Notes under the pieces: generated by a model
Databases searched by the model: none
What the model saw: the letters and a program-made list of their open reading frames with translations, nothing else
What the model was told of the DNA's origin: nothing
Shown: positions 51,950 to 62,800 of the stretch, in pieces
How positions within the stretch are numbered: position 1 is the first letter of the stretch
How the letters are laid out: every line of letters starts with the position of its first letter
Origin: an uncultured Bacteroidales bacterium
GTDB taxonomy: Bacteria > Bacteroidota > Bacteroidia > Bacteroidales > Bacteroidaceae
Assembly (NCBI GenBank): GCA_902760345.1
Contig: CACWFY010000004.1
Location: 1 to 64,000, forward strand
Length of the DNA stretch: 64,000 bases
Direction: 5' to 3'
Program-made: the position numbers and the translations under genes

Positions 51950-52723
51950 ATGGAAACAGTAGTACTACAAGACCTCACTATCGGTTATACGTCGAAGGGC
52001 AACGAAAAGGTAGTTGCCAAAGGACTGAATGCCACCCTCAATGCTGGTGAGCTGACTTGTCTGTTGGGTCGTAACGGTATTGGTAAGTCGACATTGCTAC
52101 GAACGCTTGCTGCTTTCCAGCCACCTCTAAGAGGCTCTATTCTCTTGGCAACCTCACCTCTTACTGCTCTGACTGACAAAGAACTAAGCCGAACCATCGG
52201 CTTGGTACTCACCGAGAGACCTGACGTGCAGAATATGACGGTCCGCTTCCTGGTAGGTATGGGACGTTCACCATATACGGGCTTTTGGGGTACCCTGTCG
52301 GCGACCGATGAGGCGATTGTCGATGAGGCTATACGTATGGTGGGTATTGAATCACTCGAAAACCGGCAGGTGCAGACACTTAGCGACGGCGAGCGCCAGA
52401 AAGTGATGATTGCCAAGGCGCTGGCACAACAGACACCAATTATCTATTTAGACGAGCCTACGGCGTTTCTTGACTTTCCCAGTAAGGTCGAGATGATGCA
52501 ACTATTACGTCGATTGGCGCGTGACGGCCAAAAGACCATCTTCCTTTCGACGCATGATGTGGAACTGTCGTTACAGTTGGCTGACCGCATCTGGCTGATG
52601 GAGCCTGACATGCTCCATGTGGGAATACCACATGAACTGGCAGACTCTGGAGTACTGAGCAAATTCATCGAACAGGGAGGAATCACCTTTGACACACAGT
52701 CACTAACCATACGCGTACAGTAA
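51950..52723 (+). CDS. ABC transporter ATP-binding protein (BtuD/FepC/HmuV-like)
   Basis: 257 residues. Walker A GRNGIGKST (40-48), signature LSDGERQKV, Walker B IIYLDEPTAFLD and a switch His in FLSTHDVE. The sequence follows the iron-siderophore/vitamin B12 importer group. No permease or binding protein genes accompany it here, so it must pair with a permease elsewhere. The stop overlaps the next start (TAATG), and that gene is CobD/HisC-like, which hints at cobalamin salvage. No cobalamin riboswitch was seen. Confidence 0.88.
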   Translation: METVVLQDLTIGYTSKGNEKVVAKGLNATLNAGELTCLLGRNGIGKSTLLRTLAAFQPPLRGSILLATSPLTALTDKELSRTIGLVLTERPDVQNMTVRFLVGMGRSPYTGFWGTLSATDEAIVDEAIRMVGIESLENRQVQTLSDGERQKVMIAKALAQQTPIIYLDEPTAFLDFPSKVEMMQLLRRLARDGQKTIFLSTHDVELSLQLADRIWLMEPDMLHVGIPHELADSGVLSKFIEQGGITFDTQSLTIRVQ

Positions 52724-53742
52724 TGATACAAGGACATGGCGACGATATTTTCCGTTATCGGGAGTTGCTGAAGATGAACTTCAGCTCGACCTGTTATCAG
52801 CATGCTGACCATACGGCCCTGCGCCAACATCTGGCTGAGCATGTTGATGTGTTGGCAAACTACCCTGAGCCATACCCGCAAGACCTGGAACGGCTTATTG
52901 CCCGTCAACATGGCATCTCGCCCGAAGCGGTGATGGTGACAAACGGAGCTACCGAGGCCATCTATCTCATTGCCCAACTATTGCAAGACAGTTGCAGCAT
53001 CATTCCCGGACCGACGTATATGGAGTATGCCGATGCCTGTCGCCTGTACAAGCATGTTATCACTTACGAGAATATGGGCGATGTGGCCGATATGCCGAAA
53101 GACCGCGTCTATTGGATATGTAACCCCAACAATCCGTCAGGCAACGTGTTAATGAAGGGTTTTGTCGAGTATGTCGTCCGTCGTTCACCGCGCTATACAT
53201 TCGTTGTCGACCAGTCGTATGGTGCGTTTACTCGGGAGCATCTACTTGCTGCCCACCATGTTCAAGAGCAAACCAATCTGTTTATACTTCATTCGCTGAG
53301 CAGGCAGTATGGTGTGCCAGGTTTGCGCATAGGCTACATCTTGGCTCATCCCACGAATATCCAATTGTTGCGTGCGCAGCGTCACCCTTGGGCGATACCT
53401 GCCCTAAGCATTGAGGCAGCCCGCTTTCTGCTGCAAGAAGGTAAACCTGCTGTAGATGATGTTGATGCCTATCTGGCTGAGACGGAACGGATGCGTAGTG
53501 CTTTGCGCAAAATCAAAGGATTGCGGGTCTTTGAAACCAAGACCAACTATATGCTCTGTGAACTGAGTGATGTCAAGGCGTTGGTACTTAAAAACCACCT
53601 TATCAAAGAACATGGCATGCTCATACGCGACTGTAGCAATTTCTATGGACTGTCCGACTATTTCTTTCGTGTTACTGCTCAGTTGCCTGAAGAGAACGAT
53701 GCTCTTGTTGCTGCCATCAGCGATTTTCTGTCAACGAAATAA
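52723..53742 (+). CDS. CobD/HisC-like PLP-fold protein lacking the catalytic lysine
   Basis: 339 residues, fold type I aminotransferase family. TNGATEAIYL, CNPNNPSGN (Asn137), DQSYGAF (Asp163, Tyr166) and GLRIGY (Arg202) are present. The Schiff-base lysine site reads HSLSRQYGVPGLRIGY with Arg194 (AGG at 53302-53304), where CobD and HisC have SLTK or SLSK. A threonine-phosphate decarboxylase role in cobalamin side-chain synthesis is suggested by the overlapping BtuD-like gene, but with Arg it may be inactive or altered. A single-base error is a real alternative. Confidence 0.8.
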   Translation: MIQGHGDDIFRYRELLKMNFSSTCYQHADHTALRQHLAEHVDVLANYPEPYPQDLERLIARQHGISPEAVMVTNGATEAIYLIAQLLQDSCSIIPGPTYMEYADACRLYKHVITYENMGDVADMPKDRVYWICNPNNPSGNVLMKGFVEYVVRRSPRYTFVVDQSYGAFTREHLLAAHHVQEQTNLFILHSLSRQYGVPGLRIGYILAHPTNIQLLRAQRHPWAIPALSIEAARFLLQEGKPAVDDVDAYLAETERMRSALRKIKGLRVFETKTNYMLCELSDVKALVLKNHLIKEHGMLIRDCSNFYGLSDYFFRVTAQLPEENDALVAAISDFLSTK

Positions 53743-53762
53743 TAGTAGTGTACTATAAAAGC

Positions 53763-53803
53763 AAGACGGACTGCCTTCTGAAATCCTCAGGGCAGTCCGT
53801 CTT
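53763..53803. terminator. Strong bidirectional terminator between convergent genes
   Basis: AAGACGGACTGCC and its exact complement around 15 bases, 13-bp stem, with AT-rich flanks on both sides. The stretch 53804-53908 to the anti-sigma gene holds nothing else. Confidence 0.85.
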
Positions 53804-53908
53804 ATTTAGTATGTTATGAAAAATTTGAGAGAGAAATGAAACTTCACAGTTTCGCGGTGTTTTAATAACTTAATGTGTGTAAATATAGAGAAAGCATAGA
53901 AATTCTAC

Positions 53909-54397
53909 TTAGTCTTTGGGACGATCGGGTAGCATCACCTTGGTGCTGTCTGCAGTCCAATCACTGGTGTTTTCTGCCTGCACAGGACTGACTGTTGCCA
54001 TGCTGTCCATTTGTTGCTGGATGGCGGCATAGTCATCATGTTTGTTCCACGAATTATCCCACGGTGCTTGTAGGGCACCACCCACAGTCAGGAAGATGGC
54101 AATGACAGCTGCGGCCTTGAAAAGCGGCATGAGACGACGGGTGAGCGTAATCTCGACAGCCTTCACGACAGGCGCTCCGTCGTTGGCTGGCTTCTCGTCG
54201 ATTATTTCCATCATACGGGCATCGAAGTCATCGCCCAACGTCTCTTCAGCGTCGGCTGTGAAGAGGACGCGCCATTGCTCCATCTCAGCGGGGATGTGCT
54301 CCTGGCTGAAGAAGGTACGCAGGATGCGCTCCTCTTCGAGGGTCGTTTCTGCGCTGAAGTAGCGGTCTAACAGTTGTTCGATGTACTTGTAGTCCAT
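53909..54397 (-). CDS. Anti-sigma factor-like single-span membrane protein
   Basis: 162 residues. A helical N-terminal domain (MDYKYIEQLLDRYFSAETTLEEERIL) resembles the cytoplasmic part of Bacteroidales anti-sigma proteins. One membrane segment (LFKAAAVIAIFLTVGGAL) separates it from a 45-residue periplasmic tail. It lies 70 bases after the sigma gene on the same strand and probably holds that sigma factor at the membrane. The tail has no FecR-type sensor domain, so the signal is unknown. Confidence 0.72.
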   Translation of the reverse strand: MDYKYIEQLLDRYFSAETTLEEERILRTFFSQEHIPAEMEQWRVLFTADAEETLGDDFDARMMEIIDEKPANDGAPVVKAVEITLTRRLMPLFKAAAVIAIFLTVGGALQAPWDNSWNKHDDYAAIQQQMDSMATVSPVQAENTSDWTADSTKVMLPDRPKD

Positions 54398-54467
54398 AAT
54401 CTTTTTGTGGTTCTCTATATTAACAGACGATTGTCGAAGTAGAAAGTTACAGCAAGGTGAAAGTTTT

Positions 54468-54983
54468 TTATTTTTTCTCATTAGTCAGTGTGAGGAAGCG
54501 CTCGCGGATAGTTTGGCGGGCACGGAAGATATTGGTTTTCACCTGCTGTTCGGTGATGTCGAGTATGGTGGCAATGTCGCGATACGACTTTCCTTCGACA
54601 TCGCGCAACTGCATACATGTTCGCTGTTTCTCAGGCAGTTGGGCAATCAGTTGGCGCACCAGATGTAGACGGTCGTGTTCGATGGCTACCTGCTCAGGAT
54701 TCGACGCGTGGCTCTGGTCGGCAGGATCGATAAGGGGTGGTGCTGTCCGCAGTTGCCGCTCCATACGTCGCGTTTTGTCGAGGGCGAGGTTTCGGCAGAC
54801 GGTCAGGCAAAAAGCCTCTATGGATTCCATTTCAGCCCACTGCTCGCGACGTTTCCATACCTTCATCATGGTTTCCTGCACAACATCTTCTGCCTCCGTA
54901 CGTTCTTGGGTGATGCGGAGAGCCAGCCGGAAGAGTATGTTCTTCAGCGGCAGTATGTCGTTTTGGAAACTAATGGTCTTCAT
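54468..54983 (-). CDS. ECF-type RNA polymerase sigma factor
   Basis: 171 residues. Region 2 is RLALRITQERTEAEDVVQETMMKVW, and region 4 LPEKQRTCMQLRDVEGKSYRDIATILDITEQQVKTNIFRAR with its helix-turn-helix. Size and order are those of ECF sigma factors. The downstream single-span protein is its likely anti-sigma factor. It is divergent from the AraC-TPR gene, 122 bases away. Confidence 0.92.
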   Translation of the reverse strand: MKTISFQNDILPLKNILFRLALRITQERTEAEDVVQETMMKVWKRREQWAEMESIEAFCLTVCRNLALDKTRRMERQLRTAPPLIDPADQSHASNPEQVAIEHDRLHLVRQLIAQLPEKQRTCMQLRDVEGKSYRDIATILDITEQQVKTNIFRARQTIRERFLTLTNEKK

Positions 54984-54996
54984 TGTTCTGACTCCA

Positions 54997-55004
54997 CAAA
55001 GGTA
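54997..55004 (-). promoter_or_regulatory. -7 promoter box of the sigma factor gene
   Basis: TACCTTTG on the minus strand, 13 bases before the ATG. Confidence 0.55.
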
Positions 55005-55090
55005 GTGTTTTTTGCTGGGGTATGCAAGAGTTTTATGACACTTTTATGGTAAAAAACGCTCAATAGCGGTGTTTTGTGAAAAAAAAGTTG

Positions 55091-55098
55091 TATATTTG
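55091..55098 (+). promoter_or_regulatory. -7 promoter box of the TPR-AraC gene
   Basis: TATATTTG, 6 bases before the ATG at 55105, again implying a minimal leader. Confidence 0.55.
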
Positions 55099-55104
55099 CA
55101 GCTG

Positions 55105-56715
55105 ATGACGAGTCTTTACACACGATATATTACAATAAGGTATGTGCTGTTCCTGTTGTTGCTATGGCCGCTGGTTACCTATGCCGTCGGTCCGACAGCC
55201 GGGTTTGACTCACTGCGCCATCTGTCGACAGAGGAGCTGATGGAACAGGGGCGTGGCTATTATATACAGCGTCAGCCAGCCAAGGCACTGGCATGTTTCA
55301 CCATTATCAGTGAACGTTCTACTAAGACTGATGCTGACTCGAAGTTACGGGTCAGGGCGCTGAACAACTGCGGCTGTGTCTATAAGTACTACTATTTCGA
55401 CTATACTCAGGCTTACGACTATTTTATTCGTGCCTATGACCTGTGCGAAGAGCTTCGTGACGATGAATTCCTGCCCGTCATCATGGTCAATTTGGGTGAT
55501 TTGCTGAACGACTATAGTCTGAACTACAATTCGCAACCTCTCGCCCAACAGGCCCAGGAACTCTTCGATAAATGCATTCATCAGGCAGTAGAAACCAAGA
55601 ATTGGGAGTTGCTGACGACAGCCTTCTTCAATTTGGCCAACCAGAATTACGATTTGAAACTCGACAACTATCGTGTGTTGTTGTCGAAGGAGATACCTGA
55701 CAGCACTCCCGATCTGGCCTATACCCGTTTGCTGTATCAAGCTATAGGTCACATGCAGCGTCAGGAGTATGTCAAGGCACGCGATTGCTTCAATCGTCAG
55801 TTGCAGGTCATCAGTACCCAGTGGGCTCCTGAGCGCGACTCCTTGGCTTCGTATATGAATATTGCTGCCACCTACCGGCTACAGAAAGACTACCAGTCGG
55901 CTGTTGACTATCTGCTGAAAGCCTTGCAACTGACTACCGACAAGGATATTAGCGACCTCTCCGCACATATCAGTAAGCAGTTGTCAGAACAGTACCGACT
56001 GTTGGGTAACGAGACGGAGGCCGCTCACTATCATCTGCGTTATATGGAGATGATGGAGAAGACCCATACCAACCAGTTGTCGCATATTGCCGAGCTGAAC
56101 TACATTCGCGAACTGAAGAAAGAAGCGGCGAAAACTCAACAGTTGGAAGAGCGCCAGTTGTTACAGCAACTCCTTTTGCTGGCCGCTTTGGTCGTGTTGG
56201 TGGTTATCCTCTTCTTCGTCTTGTTGCTGTGGTATAAGAACCGCCAACTGAAGGAGCGCAACAAGAGCCTGTACGAAAAGAACCGTCAGGTGATGCGTAT
56301 TGAGGCCGACGAGCAGAACTTGCGCAAGGCTTATAGCAAGAGCAGCCTGAACGATGAACAGCGCGAGTCACTTATCCTTCGCATTCAGGAGGTGCTCAAC
56401 GACTCTGACGTCATCTGTCAGCAGGACTTCACGCTCAGCAAACTGGCAAAGCTCATCAATTCGAACACCACCTACGTTTCGCAGGTCATTAACGAGAAAT
56501 ACGGTATGGCGTTCAGCAGTCTTCTCGGCAGCTGCCGTATTAAGATTGCCTGTCAGTGGATGGAAGACCCTGAGCGCTACGGCAATATCACCATCGAGGC
56601 TATTGCAACGGGTACTGGTTTCAAGTCGCGTACGGCCTTTGTCAATGTCTTCAAGCGTGAGACAGGCCTTAAGCCGTCGGAGTATCTGCGTATGGCCACC
56701 GCCAAAATAGCCTAA
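55105..56715 (+). CDS. Membrane-anchored TPR protein with AraC-type DNA-binding domain
   Basis: 536 residues. A signal/anchor (YVLFLLLLWPLVTYA) precedes periplasmic TPR repeats (about 35-330). A membrane helix (LLLAALVVLVVILFFVLLLW, about 353-373), a short coiled coil and a C-terminal AraC domain (FTLSKLAKLINSNTTYVSQVINEKYG; ITIEAIATGTGFKSRTAFVNVFKRETGLKPSEYL) follow. The layout allows a periplasmic signal to reach DNA through one polypeptide. It is the last gene before the 2212-residue CARDB protein and could control it. Confidence 0.88.
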   Translation: MTSLYTRYITIRYVLFLLLLWPLVTYAVGPTAGFDSLRHLSTEELMEQGRGYYIQRQPAKALACFTIISERSTKTDADSKLRVRALNNCGCVYKYYYFDYTQAYDYFIRAYDLCEELRDDEFLPVIMVNLGDLLNDYSLNYNSQPLAQQAQELFDKCIHQAVETKNWELLTTAFFNLANQNYDLKLDNYRVLLSKEIPDSTPDLAYTRLLYQAIGHMQRQEYVKARDCFNRQLQVISTQWAPERDSLASYMNIAATYRLQKDYQSAVDYLLKALQLTTDKDISDLSAHISKQLSEQYRLLGNETEAAHYHLRYMEMMEKTHTNQLSHIAELNYIRELKKEAAKTQQLEERQLLQQLLLLAALVVLVVILFFVLLLWYKNRQLKERNKSLYEKNRQVMRIEADEQNLRKAYSKSSLNDEQRESLILRIQEVLNDSDVICQQDFTLSKLAKLINSNTTYVSQVINEKYGMAFSSLLGSCRIKIACQWMEDPERYGNITIEAIATGTGFKSRTAFVNVFKRETGLKPSEYLRMATAKIA

Positions 56716-56765
56716 TTGCTATTTTTGTGCATATTTACAAATGTGAACGAATAGAGTTTCTCCTT

Positions 56766-56799
56766 TTTGTTCCTTTTGCTAATATTATTAGTACCTTTG
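56766..56799 (+). promoter_or_regulatory. Promoter of the CARDB giant gene
   Basis: TTTG at 56766-56769 and TACCTTTG at 56792-56799, 22-base spacer, about 50 bases of leader. Confidence 0.6.
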
Positions 56800-56851
56800 C
56801 AGCCATTATTGCTTATTTTGAATATTCTAACTAAAAACAAGCACAAACACA

Positions 56852-59800
56852 ATGAAGAAAAAATTACGCTTTTTGCTGCTTACAGCATTAACAATGGTGT
56901 GCAGTATTGTGTTGGCACAAGATCCTGTTACATGGGATGCTTCCTCTAAGGATGCTCTTCCCAACATAAGTGTAAACAGTGACCTTACGCTGACTTGGAT
57001 TGAGGCTGGTGGCGACCAAGCCCCTTCCTATTCAACCCAGAGCAACAAGACTGTTGTCTACATGAGGAGTGGCAACAAACTAACTGTTGCTGGTGCTGAC
57101 GCTAATGTAACTATCACCAAGATAGTCTTTACTTATGTTGGTGATAACGTTGGACTTTCACCGAGTGTTGGTACATCTAGCAATAACTTAGGTGACAACA
57201 CTAGTACTTGGACTGGCGAGGCTAACAGCATTACTTTCACGGCTAGTGGCAAGCGCTATGTGAAGTCAATTTCTGTGACTTATACTGGTTCTGCTACTCC
57301 CGTTGTAAAGGTTCCTGAGTTGGCTATTACTAGTGTGTCAGGCTTGAATACCACTGTTGCTCTCGACGGAGAAAGTGGCAAAACGATTGCAGTCTATTAT
57401 GCCAATACTGGCAAGGCTGCTGCTGAGAATGCTAAGTTGACGCTCTATGTTGGTGATGCAGCAAACAGAGTCGTAGATCTTGGAACGATTGCTGCTGGTG
57501 CTTCTAATAAGTGGAAGAACATCACTTACGATGTAACAAAGATTGAGAAAGGTGAGCATGAGGTTTACATTTCTCTGACTGCTGATGGTGTTGATGCCGT
57601 AAATACTGATAAGACAAAGGTAAACTTCACGAAGGCTGATCCTGTACCTGCATTCACTATTTCAGCTCCTGCAGTTACTGTTCCTTACAATGCTGAGAGC
57701 TATAATGTTGTTGCTACGCTGAAGGAAACCAATAACGTGGCTGCAAATGAAGTGAAAGTTCAACTGAGAAAGGGCTTTTCTGACATGCTGGCTACCACGG
57801 TTCTTGAGACAGTAGCCGCTAATGCAGAAACACAGGTGTTGCTTACCGTTGCTAAAGAACAGTTCGAAACCGGCACAAAGACCTATTATCTCTATGTTAA
57901 CGACAAGTACTTGAACACTGTTGACGTTACTTTCGAAGAGGCTCCTGTCGTAGAGACTAAAGATCTGGTCATTACTGCTATTGACGGTACTATCGATCTG
58001 GCCAATGAGAGCAGTAATGTACGTGTTATCGTTGAGAACAAGGGTAATGTAGACATCACGGATGCTCCTGTTACGCTGATGGCTGGCGAGAAGACACTTG
58101 GTACTGCCACTGTATCTGCAAGGGCAGGACAGCAGGGCTTCTGCTATGTTGCTGTTGCTTCTGAGGGTCTGACTGCTGGTGAACTGGCTGTGAAAGCTAT
58201 TGTTGCATACGACGAAGGCAAGAGTGCCGAGTTGGAGGCTACGCTGACTGTTAAGGCTGCTCCTGTTCCTGCTGCTAAGTTTGAACTGACTGCTGAGAAC
58301 GTTTCGACCAAGGTTGGCGAAGCAAACTTCACAGTTAAGGTAAAAGTTAAGAATGTTGGTACCGCAGCTGGCGCCGCTGAGGTGAAGCTGGTTAAGGGTA
58401 CAGAGTCTCTTGCTGACGCTCTGACAACTAACTCTCTGGAAGTTAATGGCGAGCAGGAACTGACCTTTACTGTTGCAAACCCATATACTACCGCAGGTAC
58501 TTTCGACGATATTCAGGCTTTGACCACCGATGGTAAGGCTGGCTGCCACGTCAACGTTGCCGTAGCAGCTGCTGACGTCGAGCCAGTTGTAGACATTGCT
58601 CTGGTTGACATCAGTGGTATCTCTGAAATCAGCCTGAAGGAAGGTGCTGTAAACACCGCTTTGGTAAGATTTACCAACAACAGCAACTTCGACGTAGAGA
58701 ACGCTACCATCACACTGACGATGAACGGTACACAGGTTGGTGAACCTCAGGCTATTGTCAAGGGTCAGGCTAGCGTTTCGTTCACGCTGCCAACTGAAGG
58801 TCTTGAAATTGGTCAGGAAGTTACGCTCGTAGCTACTTTGAACGCTACAGGCAATAAGGATGGAAACACCACTGAGGTGACCAAGACGCTGCCTGTTGTC
58901 TCTGGCGAGGTTGCTCCCGCTCCTGCCTTCACTGTTACCGCTCAGAAGGTTGAGGTGCTGACCACCGACCAGAAGGTAAAGGTTGTGGTGAACGTGAAGA
59001 ACACTGGTAATGCCAAGGCTGATCGGGTTGATGTGCAGCTGAAGAAGGGCACTACACCAATTGGAGAGCCTGGGTATATTTGGGGTCTGGAGGCTGGTGC
59101 CGACAAGAACGTAACTATCGAGTTTAATAATTTCGACAAGGCAGGCACCTATGAGATGCAGGCTTGGGCTACATGTGGCGACGTTGTGGCTGCTGGCTAC
59201 TTCGACATCATTGTCAAGGCTCCTGTTGCCAAGCTTGCTATTGAGAGCATTGAGGGTACTATTAACCTCGCCAATACTTCGAGCAGAGTCACCGTTACTG
59301 TAAAGAACGATGGTACTGCCAACGCTTCTAATGTTCCGGCTACGCTGAGCTATGGCGAGACGACTCTGGAGAGCACTATTCAGTTCATAAGAGCCGGTGA
59401 GGTTGGCTATGCTTACTTCCAGGTTCCTTCTGAGGGACTGACCGCTGGTGAGCTGAATGTTACCGCTAAGGTTGAATATGAAGAGAAGGTTGTTCAGCAG
59501 TCTGCTACGCTGACCGTACAGGCCGCTCCCGTTGCTCAGCCTACCTTCAGCGTTACTGCTGACAATGTGACTGTTCCGTTCGGTGCTACAAGCTTTGAGA
59601 TCAAGGCAACCATCAAGAATACCAGCGAGGTGGATGCTCAAGGTCTGACCGTTAAACTGCTGGAGGGTATCACTGAGGTTGAGACTCGTACGTCCGACCT
59701 GCTGCTGCGTGCCGGTGAGTCTACCACAGAGACCTTCACTATCACTGCTACTGAGGATAAGCCGTTCGTGGCAGGTAAGACCGTTATCTATTATGTACAG

Positions 59801-62800
59801 GCTGGCAAGGCCCAGACAACGGTTGAGGTCACCTTCGAGAAGGAGACTGTCGCCGAGGTGAAGGATCTGGCTATCGAGAGCATCCAGGGTACTATCAATC
59901 TGGGTGCTGAGACGAGTAACGTCACCGTGACTGTGAAGAACAATGGTAATGTTGACGTGACAAATGCTAAGGTGACGCTGAGCTACGGTGAGACCACACT
60001 CGAGAAGACCGTCAGCATTAAGGCTGGTCAGCAGGGTTATGCTTACTTCTCAGTGGCTTCTGCAGGTATCACCGGTGAGACGCTGGCTGTTACCGCTACT
60101 GTTGAGCTCGAGGGCGACGCTACTTCCGCTGACAATACCAAGACAGAGAACCTGACCGTCAGGGCCGCTGATGCTCCTCAGCCTACCTTCAGCATTGAAT
60201 CTAACGACGTGGTTGTTGCTTATGGCGACACCTGGTTCGAAATGTTTGCTTTAGTCACAAATACTAGCGATATTGATGCTACGAACGTTAGTGTAGAATG
60301 GAAGAAAGGTACTAAGTCGATTGGTACATCGGTTATTGAGAACCTCCCTGCTGGTCGCTCTGAAACAACCTCTATGCGCATTGAAGCTATTGACCAGAGT
60401 GCTAAGGTTTACTATGCACAAGTTGGCAATGCCCAGGCCGAGATTCATGTGACCTACCAGACTGCTCCTGCTGAAGATAAGGTCGATATGGCTCTGACTG
60501 CTATCCAGGGTCTTTCTCAGATTAACCTGAAGGAAGAGAACAAGATTCAGGTATGGTATAAGAACAACAGTAATGTCGTTGTTGACAATGCTTCTGTTGA
60601 GTTTAAGTTAAATGGCGAAGTGAAAGAAACCAAAACTATCACCAACATTGCTGTTGGTGCTTCGAACTACGTTGAGTTCACGTTGCCTACCGAGGGTCTC
60701 GTAGCTGGCCAGAAGGCCACCGTTGAGGTGAACCTTGCAGTCGAAGGTGATACAAATCTGGACGACAACCGTTTGGAGAAGAGTTACGACATTGTCTCTG
60801 GCGAGGCAGAGCCTATGGCTGAGATTATGATCAACCCGATTCGCGGTTGGAATGTCAGTGCCGGCGAACAGCAGGTTACTGTTAATGTCAGCGTCTTCAA
60901 TCAGGGAGATGCTGATGCTAAGGATGTGAAGATTGAGCTCTACAAGAGCTATGGCGACGGCCTCTGCGCACCTCAGACGGTTGACATCAAGAAGGATGGC
61001 TATCAGATGCTGAAGTTCCAGTTCACCTACACCTTCGAGGAAGGCAAGAGCTACGACTTCACCGTCTTCACGAACTATAAGGATGCCAACCTTGAAGACA
61101 ACATGCGTACCTTTACGCTGACCTGTCCGGCACCTGTCGCTGATGTGGCTATTGCTAAGATTGCCAATATCGAGGCTACCACTGAGCAGGAGGTTAAGAT
61201 TGCCGCAACCCTGACCAACAAGAGCGATTTCGCTGCCAAGAATGTCAAGGTGGGTGTCTATAAACTCGAGAACTATGATTATCAGCTGGTGGGTATCATG
61301 CAGACCTTCGAGGAGATTGCCGCTAATGCTCAGCAGGATGTTGAGTTCAAACTTGGTAAGTTGGAGGCTGGCAACTATACTTATTATGTACGCGTAGTAA
61401 GTGTCAACGGTAATACCACTTCTACCTATCGCGACGTGAACGTGAAGGTTACCGAGCCCGTTGTCGAGACTGTTGACGTTGCTCTGACTCAGATTCAGGG
61501 TATTAGCAATATCGACCTGGCTTCTGATGGCAACATCATCACCGTTTGGATGGAGAACAAGGGTAACGTTGCTGCCAATGCAAGCGTAGCTGCTATGATT
61601 GGCAATACCGAACTGGAGGCTAAGACCACTACCGTTGGTGCTGGCAAGAACGCTAATGTTTCGTTCACACTGCCTACCGATGGTCTGACCGCTGGCACAC
61701 AGGTTCCCGTTACGGTTACCCTTACCGTAGAGGGCAACACCAGCGAGGCTACCACGATAACCCGCATCTATGACGTCATCAACAGCGCTGTCGCTACTGA
61801 GCCCGTCTTCGAGATCAGTGCTGCTCCTGTAGAGGTTGAGTTTGGTGCCGAGAAGTTCAATGTACCTGTTACCGTCAAGAACACTTCTGCCGTTGACGCT
61901 GAGAATGTGGTGGTAAGCCTGTTCTACAATGAGACGCTGGCTTTTATAAACATTGGTTCTCTCGCTGCTGGTGCCGAGACACCTGTCTTCTTCGAAAATG
62001 TATCGAATCCGTTCATCAGAGCTGGTGAGTACACCATGTATGTACAGGCTCCGAAGGCTAACTGTGCAGTGACTGTCACCGTGAAGCCCGAACCCGTTGT
62101 GGCTAAGATGGAGGTTGCTCTGACCGCTATCCAGGGCATCAGCAATATCGATCTGGCCGAGGATGCTACCAACACCATCAGCGTATGGGCTGAGAACTCG
62201 GGTAATCAGGATGCTGATGCTGCCATCAGCGTCACGCTGAATGGCACTGCCGTTGGCGAGGCCCAGACCCTGAGTCTGCAGGCTGGCAGAAATGGTGCTG
62301 TTAACTTCGAGTTGCCCACTACTGGTCTGACCGCCGGCACGAAGGCTACTGTTGTGGCTACCGTTTCCGTTGCTGGCAACACTAGCGAGGCTACCACGCT
62401 GACTCGTGAATACGACATTGTCAACAGCGCTGTCGCTACTGATCCTGTCTACGAGGTTGCTGCTGCTCCTGTTGAGGTTGAGTTTGGTGCTGAGAAGTTC
62501 AATGTCGTTGCTACTGTCACGAACACTAACAACATTGCTGCTGACAACGTTACCGTTAATCTGTTCCACAATGGCGTCATTGCTACCCAGACTGTCAGCG
62601 TAGCTGCTAATGCCACAACGACCGTTACCTTCAACGACGTAGAGAATCCGTTCACCAAGGCTGGTACCTACACCATGTATGTACAGGCTCCGAACGCTCA
62701 GGCCGAGGTGGCTATCACCGTGAAGCCCGAACCCGTTGCCGAGACCATTGACTTGGCAGTGACCGCTATCCAGGGTACGCTGAGTCTTGAAGTTAAGAAC

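Noticed and set aside
51928-51950. Cobalamin riboswitch before the BtuD-like gene
   Set aside because: Only 22 bases separate it from the preceding gene, with the promoter box in them; there is no room for a riboswitch.
57662-62569. Two reverse-strand reading frames of over 650 codons inside the CARDB gene
   Set aside because: They mirror the biased codon use of the forward gene, have leucine/serine-rich nonsense content, no start signals and no known motif.
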